Positions 1-5,326 of a stretch of 8,383 bases of DNA are shown here, one piece after another. The translations under genes were made by a program, and so were the position numbers. The notes beneath the pieces are model-generated. The model had not been told where the DNA came from, did no database searches, and worked only from the letters and a program-made list of their open reading frames with translations. Position 1 is the stretch's first letter. Every line of letters starts with the position of its first letter. Source of the DNA: Thiomonas sp. (GTDB taxonomy: Bacteria; Pseudomonadota; Gammaproteobacteria; Burkholderiales; Burkholderiaceae_C); the NCBI GenBank assembly GCA_027451915.1, contig DAIDHU010000216.1, positions 1 through 8,383 of the forward strand. Reading direction: 5' to 3'.

Positions 1-1563
1 CTGCACCTGCCCGCCGGACAGGCCCGCTCCACGCTCGCCCAGCAGGGTGTCGAAACCCTGGGGCAGCGCATCGATGAAGGCCTCGGCTCCGGCCGCGCGG
101 GCGGCGGCGCGCAAGGATTGCAGGTCCGCCCCGGGGCGCGCCAGGCGCAGGTTGTCGGCGATGCTGACGGCGAACACATGGGCGCGCTGCGGCACCAGCG
201 CGAGGCCGCGCAGCCAGGATTCCTGGGCGAAGGATTGCAGCGCCACGCCATCCACCTCGATGCGCCCGCGCTGGGCGCTCGCCAGCCCGAGCAGCAGGTT
301 CAGCACCGTGGACTTGCCGGCGCCGCTGGCACCCACCAGCGCGGTGACCCGGCCGGCGGGAGCCTCGAAACTGCAGCCTCGCAGCGCCTCGCGCCCGTCC
401 TCGTAGGCGAAGTGCACGTCCTCGAAGCGCAGGCCCGGAGTGCGGGCGGCGCCGGGCGCCGGCCCCGATCCGGCAGGGCCGCCGCCCAGGCCAGGCCTGG
501 AGTCCGCGCCGGGCTGCTCCGCGTCGCCACCGGCGGGCAGCGGCGGGCGCAGTTCGAACACCGGCTGCAGACGCTGCGCGGCGCCGATGGCGTCCATGCG
601 CAAGTGGTACACGCCGCCCAGGGCGCGCAGCGGGGCGTAGTACTCGGGGGCCAGCAGCAGCACGAAAAAGCCCTGCAGGAAATGCATCTGCCCCCACATC
701 AGGCGAAAGCCGATGAGCACCGCCACCATGGCGATGCTCACCGTGGAAAGGAATTCCAGCACCACCGAGGACAGGAAGGCCACGCGCAACACGCGCATGG
801 TGGCGACGCGGTATTCCTCGGAGACCTGCTCGACCACCGCGGCCTCGCGCCGGCTGGCTCCCAGCAGGCGCAGGGTGCTCAGCCCCTGGAGGGTGTCCAG
901 GAAGCGAGCCGACAGGCGCGCCAGGCGCAGCCACTGCTGCTGGTTCATGTCCTCCGCGCCGCGGCCGACCAGCCACATGAACAGGGGAATCAGGGGCGCT
1001 GTGAGCAGCAGGATGGTGCCGCTGATCCAGTCCACCGGGAACACCGCCAGCAGGATCGCCGCGGGCACCAGCGCCGTCACCCTCGCGGTGGGCAGGTAGC
1101 GCGCGAAATAGGCCTCCAGCGCCTCGATGCCATTGACCAGGCTGTTGACCAGGTCGCCGCGCTGCTGGCCGCGCAGCCACAAGGGGCCCAGGCGCTGGAT
1201 ATGCGCCAGCAGTTCACCGCGCAGTTGCTGGCGCAGCGCGGCGCCGGCGCGGAAGGCCACACGCTCCGAGCCACGCACCAGCGCGAAACGCAGCAGATAG
1301 AGCGGGACAAGGGCCAGCAGCCAGGGCCAGGCCTGGCGCGGACCCGCTTGATGCTGCACCGCGGCGGCGATCAGCTGCGCGAGCAGGCCCGCCTGCGCCA
1401 CCACCAGCACGCCCGAGGCCGTGCCCAGCGCCACCGCCTGGCGCAGGGCCGGGCGAATGCGGGGCACGAAGCCGTTCAGCCAGGCCAGCGCGCGCGGGTC
1501 CCGCGAGGGGGTGGGGGAGGGCGCGGGCGTGGGCGTGGTGTGCGTGGAGGCGGTGGATGACAT
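1..1563 (-). CDS. cydD: CydD-type ABC exporter half-transporter, partial (3' end off window)
   Basis: CydD pairs with CydC as a heterodimeric inner-membrane ABC exporter needed for assembly of cytochrome bd oxidase. It has been described as exporting glutathione/cysteine to the periplasm, and later work links it to heme. The visible 521 residues have an N-terminal six-helix membrane domain, with hydrophobic stretches near residues 43-66, 81-96, 160-178, 181-199, 262-286 and 294-306. It contains the CydD-like stretch DWISGTILLLTAPLIPLF (178-195). An ATPase domain follows, with Walker A GASGAGKST (411-419), Q-loop Q459 and signature LSGGQ (515-519). The window ends there, so Walker B and the H-loop are not visible; the family is usually about 550-590 aa. 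The ATG at 1563 is chosen because an in-frame stop lies 13 codons upstream with no better start between; its Shine-Dalgarno is weak. A Gly/Pro/Ala-rich linker (about 339-375) joins the two domains. A cydC gene may follow beyond the edge (inference). CydD versus CydC was decided by sequence resemblance only. Confidence 0.88.
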   Translation of the reverse strand, partial: MSSTASTHTTPTPAPSPTPSRDPRALAWLNGFVPRIRPALRQAVALGTASGVLVVAQAGLLAQLIAAAVQHQAGPRQAWPWLLALVPLYLLRFALVRGSERVAFRAGAALRQQLRGELLAHIQRLGPLWLRGQQRGDLVNSLVNGIEALEAYFARYLPTARVTALVPAAILLAVFPVDWISGTILLLTAPLIPLFMWLVGRGAEDMNQQQWLRLARLSARFLDTLQGLSTLRLLGASRREAAVVEQVSEEYRVATMRVLRVAFLSSVVLEFLSTVSIAMVAVLIGFRLMWGQMHFLQGFFVLLLAPEYYAPLRALGGVYHLRMDAIGAAQRLQPVFELRPPLPAGGDAEQPGADSRPGLGGGPAGSGPAPGAARTPGLRFEDVHFAYEDGREALRGCSFEAPAGRVTALVGASGAGKSTVLNLLLGLASAQRGRIEVDGVALQSFAQESWLRGLALVPQRAHVFAVSIADNLRLARPGADLQSLRAAARAAGAEAFIDALPQGFDTLLGERGAGLSGGQVQ

Positions 1564-1574
1564 GGGCGCGGCAA

Positions 1575-1588
1575 GCCCCGCAAGGGGC
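1575..1588 (-). other. Small hairpin in the cydD leader
   Basis: GCCCC-GCAA-GGGGC on the plus strand gives a 5-bp all-GC stem with a 4-base loop. In the cydD transcript it would end 11 bases before the ATG, where a ribosome binding site should lie, and cydD has no clear Shine-Dalgarno there. It could dampen translation initiation, but such short GC stems are common by chance in GC-rich DNA. Confidence 0.25.
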
Positions 1589-1699
1589 GCTGCCCGAGCT
1601 TACGCGAGCCTGCCCGCGGCGTCGCGAATCCCCGTCAAATCCCGGTGGCGTCGCAGCCAAGCCACCTCGGGCCCCGGGCGCGGGGGGAAATTCCTCAGG

Positions 1700-1716
1700 A
1701 AAACCCCATGGGTTTT
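1700..1716. promoter_or_regulatory. Palindromic candidate operator in the cydD/PAS-EAL divergent region
   Basis: AAAACCC-CAT-GGGTTTT is a perfect 7-bp inverted repeat with a 3-base centre. It lies in one of the few AT-containing patches of the 280-bp divergent spacer, about 137 bp from the cydD start and 128 bp from the PAS-EAL start. This is a typical layout for a dimeric regulator acting on one or both promoters. No gene end lies nearby, so a terminator is unlikely. I cannot assign a regulator family. Confidence 0.4.
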
Positions 1717-1843
1717 GCATGACAAGGCGGCTGAGGGTACGCTGGGAACCGCCCTTGCGGGGGCGCGACGATGCGACAGTTCCCCGCGAGCCGCCGCAAT
1801 CGCTGGATTGCAGCCTGCAGCGCGAGCAACGCCGAGCACGCCG

Positions 1844-4726
1844 ATGCGACGAATCCTCAGGTTCCTGCTGCAGATCGCCGCCCCCGAGCGCGCGAAACTC
1901 GCCGAGCTGCGCCGCCGCGTGCGCCAGCTGGAGCTTGAGCGCGCGCGCCTGGAAAGCCTGGTCGAGACCTCTCCGGACGGCATGTGGCTGAAGGACCTGG
2001 ACGGGGTCTACCTGCATTGCAACCAACAGGCCCTGCGCTACATCGGCAAGACCCGCGAGCAGGTGCTGGGCCTGCGCGACGGCGATTTCCTCCCCGAGGA
2101 CATCGCCTTGCGCACCACCGCCGGGGACCGGGAAGCCCTGCGCAGCGGCCGGGAGGTGCGCGCCGAGGCCCTGCTGCCCAACCCGGACGGCGGCGACTAC
2201 GCGCTCGAGGTGCTGAAAATCCCCGTTCCGGCCCCGGGCGGGGGCTATCTGGGCGTGCTGGGCGTGGCCCGCGACATCTCCGGGCGCAGGCGCATGGAAA
2301 GCACCATCCGCCTCTGGGCCGAAGCCTTCCGCAACGCCGGCTTCGGGCTTTCCATCTCGGACGCCCGCAGCAACCGCTACCTGGACGTCAACCCCGCCTC
2401 CGCGCAGCAGCGCGGCTATACCCGCGAGGAGCTGATCGGCCAGCCCGTCACCAGCGTCATCCCCGCCGAGATCCTGCCGCGCTACCTGGCGAACCGGGCG
2501 CGCGGCGACGAGCAGGCGCATGCGGTGTATGAATCGGTGGCCCTGCACAAGGACGGCTCACGCTTCCCCGTGGTGCTCGACGTCACCGTGGTGTTCGACG
2601 AAGCCGGCCGCGCGGAGCGGCGCATCGTGTACTCGCTGGACATCAGCGAGCGCATGCGCAGCGAGAACGAGCGCCGACTCTGGGCCCACACCTTCGAGCA
2701 CGCGGGGTTCGGCGTCGCGGTCTCGGATGTGCACAGCAACCGGATCGTGGCGGTCAATCGCGCCTACGCGCGCCAGCGCGGCTACGCCGTGGACGAACTC
2801 CTCGGCATGGCGCTGGACCAGCTGTACCCGGTCGATCGGCTCGAGCAGGCGCGCGAGATGCTGGAGCGCTGCGCCCAGCAAGGCCACTGCGTGTTCGAGT
2901 CCGAGCATCTCACCCGCGGCGGCCAGCGCCTGCCGGTGAGCCTGGACATGACCCTGGTGCACGACGACGAAGGGCGGGTCCGCTACCGCGTGGTGTATTC
3001 GCAGGACATCACGCGCCGCCGGCAGGCCGAGCGCGAGCTGCGCATCGCCGCGGCGGCCTTCGAATCCCAGGAAGGCATCGTGGTCACCGACGCGCAGGGA
3101 AGCATCCAGCGGGTGAACTCGGCCTTCTCGCGCATCACCGGCTGGAGCGCCTCGGAGGCCATCGGCCGCCACCCGGGCATGCTGCGCTCGGAGCATCGCC
3201 GCGGCGGCCTGGCCTCGGGACCCCTTCGCGGCCTGGCGCGCAACGGTTACTGGAGCGGCGAGATGTGGAGCCGGCGCAAGAACGGCGAGGCCTTCCTGGC
3301 CCGGGTGGCCATCTCCGCCGTGCGCGACGACGCCGGCACGGTGCTGCACTACGTCGGCACCCTGACCGACATCACCGAGGAGCGCGAGGCCAAGCGCCAG
3401 GCCGAGCGCCTGGCGCGCCACGACGCCCTGACCGACCTGCCGAATCGCCAGTACCTGCGTGAACTGACCGCCGCCGCGCTGGCCCGGGCGCGCAAGAGCG
3501 GCGAGCTGGGTGCGCTGATGATGCTCGACGTGGACCACTTCGCCCTGCTCAACGCCGCCCACGGACACCGCCACGGCGATCTCGTGCTGGTGGAACTGGC
3601 GCGGCGCCTGCGCCTGGCGCTGCGCCCCGGCGACGCGCTGGGCCGATTCACCGGGGACAAGTTCCTCGTGCTGCTGGAAGGCATCGGCGCGCAGTGGATG
3701 CACGCCACGCATCGGGCCGGGGCCACCGCGGCGCAGTTGCGCGAGGCGGCGGCCGCCCCCTTCGAGTGGCCGGACAAGCGCATCCCCGGGGTCGGCGTGA
3801 GCATCGGCCTGAGCCTGTTCGGCCCCGGCACCGACGCCAGCCTGGACAGCGACGCCTTGCTCGCCCAGGCCGAGACCGCCATGTACCGGGCGCAGCAGGG
3901 TGGGCGCAACATCACAAGGGTGTTCGAGCCCTCGATGCAGGCCGAGCTCGACGCGCGCAGCCGCCTGATCGAGGACCTGCGCGCCGCCATCCCCCAGGGC
4001 CAGCTGCTCTTGCATCTGCAACCCCAGGTCAACGGCGACGGCGAGGTGCGTGCGGCGGAGGCGCTGGTGCGCTGGCAGCACCCGACGCGCGGCCTGCTGC
4101 AGCCCGACGGTTTCATCGGCGTGGCGGAGGAGACCGGCCTGATCGATGCGCTGGGGCGCGAGGTGCTGCGCATGGCCTGCGCGCAGATCGCCGCCTGGTC
4201 GGGCGAGCAGGCGACGCGCGAACTCTCGCTGTCGGTCAACGTCAGTCCGCTGCAGTTCCGGCGCGAGGATTTCGTGGCCGAGATCCTCGACGCGGTGGCC
4301 GGCTCGGGCATCGATGCGCAGCGCCTCAAGCTGGAGCTGACCGAGAGCATGGTCATGGACGACCTGGACGACGCGGTGCACAAGCTCGGGCTGCTCAGGA
4401 GCCACGGTCTGCGCATCGCGCTGGACGACTTCGGCACCGGCAGCTCCTCGCTGTCGTACCTCACCCGGCTGCCGCTGGACCAGCTGAAAATCGACAAGGC
4501 CTTCGTGCACAAGCTTCCCGAAAGCCGCAGCGACGCGCTGGTAGCGCAGACCATCATCGCCATGGCCAAGGGACTGGGGCTGGAGGTCGTGGCCGAGGGC
4601 GTCGAGACCGCCGCCCAACTGGGCTTCCTGCGTGCCCAGGGCTGCGACCTGTACCAGGGCTACCTGCTGGGGCGGCCGATGCCCATCGGGCAGTTCATGG
4701 GCGCCGCGGCCCTGCACCCCGGTTAG
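1844..4726 (+). CDS. PAS4-GGDEF(degenerate)-EAL protein, predicted c-di-GMP phosphodiesterase
   Basis: EAL enzymes hydrolyse cyclic di-GMP to pGpG, lowering the messenger that favours biofilm over motility. The 960-residue protein has a short amphipathic/coiled-coil start (about 15-38) and PAS domains near 38-148, 157-270, 279-392 and 402-513. A GGDEF domain (about 525-690) and an EAL domain (about 705-955) follow. No membrane helix or signal peptide is seen, so it is probably cytosolic. The EAL core is intact: E739-A-L, N799, ELTE (831-834), DDFGTG (861-866), K882, E918 and Q938. The GGDEF site is TGDKF (603-607), with the usual DxDxFK lysine replaced by A567. D562, N570 and D579 remain, and an RxxD motif (594-597) sits at inhibitory-site spacing. 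I infer an active phosphodiesterase with a regulatory GGDEF domain. The open frame extends further upstream, but the ATG at 1844 starts the recognisable protein; its Shine-Dalgarno is weak. PAS ligands cannot be told from sequence. Confidence 0.93.
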   Translation: MRRILRFLLQIAAPERAKLAELRRRVRQLELERARLESLVETSPDGMWLKDLDGVYLHCNQQALRYIGKTREQVLGLRDGDFLPEDIALRTTAGDREALRSGREVRAEALLPNPDGGDYALEVLKIPVPAPGGGYLGVLGVARDISGRRRMESTIRLWAEAFRNAGFGLSISDARSNRYLDVNPASAQQRGYTREELIGQPVTSVIPAEILPRYLANRARGDEQAHAVYESVALHKDGSRFPVVLDVTVVFDEAGRAERRIVYSLDISERMRSENERRLWAHTFEHAGFGVAVSDVHSNRIVAVNRAYARQRGYAVDELLGMALDQLYPVDRLEQAREMLERCAQQGHCVFESEHLTRGGQRLPVSLDMTLVHDDEGRVRYRVVYSQDITRRRQAERELRIAAAAFESQEGIVVTDAQGSIQRVNSAFSRITGWSASEAIGRHPGMLRSEHRRGGLASGPLRGLARNGYWSGEMWSRRKNGEAFLARVAISAVRDDAGTVLHYVGTLTDITEEREAKRQAERLARHDALTDLPNRQYLRELTAAALARARKSGELGALMMLDVDHFALLNAAHGHRHGDLVLVELARRLRLALRPGDALGRFTGDKFLVLLEGIGAQWMHATHRAGATAAQLREAAAAPFEWPDKRIPGVGVSIGLSLFGPGTDASLDSDALLAQAETAMYRAQQGGRNITRVFEPSMQAELDARSRLIEDLRAAIPQGQLLLHLQPQVNGDGEVRAAEALVRWQHPTRGLLQPDGFIGVAEETGLIDALGREVLRMACAQIAAWSGEQATRELSLSVNVSPLQFRREDFVAEILDAVAGSGIDAQRLKLELTESMVMDDLDDAVHKLGLLRSHGLRIALDDFGTGSSSLSYLTRLPLDQLKIDKAFVHKLPESRSDALVAQTIIAMAKGLGLEVVAEGVETAAQLGFLRAQGCDLYQGYLLGRPMPIGQFMGAAALHPG
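2312..3043 (+). repeat. Tandem PAS2/PAS3 repeat inside the PAS-EAL gene (122-codon unit, two copies)
   Basis: Residues 157-278 and 279-400 align end to end without a gap over 122 residues, about 54 of them identical by hand count. Shared blocks are LWA..F..AGFG, SD..SNR, QRGY...EL.G, VYS.DI and the closing R..E.E.R linker. The unit includes both the PAS fold and its C-terminal connecting helix, as expected for duplication of a whole module. PAS1 and PAS4 do not share these blocks. Confidence 0.75.
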
Positions 4727-4728
4727 CT

Positions 4729-4762
4729 CGCCTGCCGGACACTACCGCCCCAGCGGCAGGCG
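4729..4762. terminator. Candidate bidirectional terminator hairpin at the convergent gene junction
   Basis: CGCCTGCCG (4729-4737) and CGGCAGGCG (4754-4762) form a perfect 9-bp GC-rich inverted repeat with a 16-base loop. It begins 2 bases after the PAS-EAL stop codon; the regulator's stop codon lies in the loop and the right arm covers its last codons. The position fits termination of both convergent transcripts. No T-tract follows on either strand, so it is not a standard intrinsic terminator and could instead act as an mRNA 3'-end stabiliser. Confidence 0.42.
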
Positions 4763-5218
4763 CACCTCGGCCTTGACCTCCTTGAGCACGATGCTCGAGC
4801 GCACGTGCGTGACCCCCGGCAGGCGGAACAGCACCTGGTGCTGGAAGCGCTCGTAGCTCTCGATGTCCGGCTGCGCGATGGTCAGGAGATAGTCGGCCTG
4901 GCCGGTGGTCGACAGGCAGCGCACGATCTGCGGCACGGCCAGCACCGAGCGCTCGAAGTCCTCCACGATGCTCTCGCTGTGCCGGCTGAGGTTGATCTCG
5001 GCCACGACCAGCAGGTGCAGGCCCACCTTCGCGCGGTCCACCAGCGCCGTGTAGCCCCGCACCACGCCGCTGGACTCCAGCTCCTTCACCCTGCGCCAGC
5101 ACGGCGTGCTGGACAGCCCGACCTTGTCCGCCAGCTGCTGCACGGTCTGGCGCGAGTCCCTTTGCAGCTCCTCGAGAATGCGCAGACTGTAGGCGTCGAG
5201 GACAATTTGCTCACTCAT
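4742..5218 (-). CDS. Lrp/AsnC-family transcriptional regulator
   Basis: This 158-residue protein has the usual length and layout of the family. An N-terminal winged helix-turn-helix (about 4-60; recognition segment around LSSTPCWRRVKELESSG, 35-51) is followed by a RAM/AsnC ligand-binding and oligomerisation domain (about 66-145, including TGQADYLLTI and GVTHVRSSIVLKEVK). Members bind amino acids or related small molecules and act as dimers to octamers, activating or repressing nearby genes. The ATG at 5218 begins MSEQIVLDAYSLRIL, a normal family N-terminus, and has GGAG (5228-5225) six bases upstream. It is divergent from the 2-oxoacid oxidoreductase gene 108 bp away, which suggests control of that gene and of itself in response to an amino acid or 2-oxoacid (inference). 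It converges on the PAS-EAL gene with a 15-bp gap. The effector cannot be deduced. Confidence 0.93.
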   Translation of the reverse strand: MSEQIVLDAYSLRILEELQRDSRQTVQQLADKVGLSSTPCWRRVKELESSGVVRGYTALVDRAKVGLHLLVVAEINLSRHSESIVEDFERSVLAVPQIVRCLSTTGQADYLLTIAQPDIESYERFQHQVLFRLPGVTHVRSSIVLKEVKAEVRLPLGR

Positions 5219-5224
5219 ACCCCA

Positions 5225-5228
5225 CTCC
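5225..5228 (-). promoter_or_regulatory. Ribosome binding site of the Lrp/AsnC regulator
   Basis: GGAG lies six bases before the ATG at 5218 on the minus strand and supports that start over any alternative in the antisense frame that stays open far upstream. Confidence 0.6.
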
Positions 5229-5242
5229 AAGAAATTCCTTTC

Positions 5243-5261
5243 CGATTCTGCTCCCGAATCG
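5243..5261. promoter_or_regulatory. Inverted repeat 1, candidate regulator site
   Basis: CGATTC, 7 bases, GAATCG: a perfect 6-bp inverted repeat spanning 19 bp, in the AT-richer part of the divergent spacer and next to a further GAATCCG half-site. The size and symmetry fit a dimeric helix-turn-helix protein. The natural candidate is the adjacent Lrp/AsnC regulator (inference). Confidence 0.42.
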
Positions 5262-5285
5262 CTGAATCCGAAAAGGTATTTTCTC

Positions 5286-5304
5286 GAACCAGGGACTATG
5301 GTTC
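5286..5304. promoter_or_regulatory. Inverted repeat 2, candidate regulator site
   Basis: GAACC, 9 bases, GGTTC: a perfect 5-bp inverted repeat that also spans 19 bp. Its centre (5295) is 43 bp from that of inverted repeat 1 (5252), close to four helical turns. It lies 22 bp before the oxidoreductase ATG, where a bound protein could block transcription or initiation. The arm sequence differs from repeat 1, so the two may not bind the same protein. Confidence 0.3.
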
Positions 5305-5317
5305 CTCTGCTCTCCTC

Positions 5318-5321
5318 GAGG
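5318..5321 (+). promoter_or_regulatory. Ribosome binding site of the 2-oxoacid oxidoreductase
   Basis: GAGG lies five bases before the ATG at 5327. It decides this start, which lies about 28 residues upstream of the first residues that resemble the conserved enzyme core. Confidence 0.5.
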
Positions 5322-5326
5322 TCGCC

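Larger units (their letters stand above)
1564..1843. promoter_or_regulatory. Divergent intergenic region between cydD and the PAS-GGDEF-EAL gene
   Basis: This 280-bp gap lies between two outward-facing start codons and must carry the 5' signals of both genes. I see no credible small gene or RNA gene in it. It is GC-rich except around 1688-1725, where an AT-containing palindrome stands out. A weak plus-strand promoter guess is TTGCAT (1715-1720), a 17-bp spacer, then TACGCT (1738-1743). Each hexamer matches only 3 of 6 sigma-70 consensus bases, so I do not call it separately. No promoter for cydD could be recognised. Confidence 0.5.
5219..5326. promoter_or_regulatory. Divergent promoter/operator region of the regulator and the oxidoreductase
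   Basis: This 108-bp gap separates two divergent start codons and is clearly richer in A/T (especially 5229-5290) than the flanking genes. It contains two inverted repeats (listed separately) and several GATTC/GAATC half-sites. One is an extra GAATCCG at 5264-5270, eight bases after the GAATC at 5256, forming a one-mismatch inverted repeat with CCGATTC at 5242. I could not identify convincing -35/-10 pairs. Lrp/AsnC regulators commonly bind such divergent spacers, so both genes are likely controlled here. Confidence 0.65.

Noticed and set aside
118..1560. A 480-codon plus-strand open frame opposite cydD
   Set aside because: It is Gln/Arg/Ala/His-rich with no domain, lies wholly antisense to a well-supported CydD frame, and reflects the lack of stop codons in GC-rich DNA.
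1715..1743. Sigma-70-like promoter TTGCAT-17-TACGCT upstream of the PAS-EAL gene
   Set aside because: Each hexamer matches only half of consensus; in a 280-bp spacer such matches are expected by chance.
1421..1843. Upstream extension of the PAS-EAL open frame to an earlier ATG (1421)
   Set aside because: The extra 141 residues overlap cydD on the opposite strand and the divergent spacer, look non-coding in composition, and contain no domain; MRRILRFLLQ at 1844 looks like a genuine start.
2558..4717. A 719-codon minus-strand open frame opposite the PAS-GGDEF-EAL gene
   Set aside because: The composition is typical of an antisense shadow and no motif is recognised, while the plus strand encodes six clear domains.
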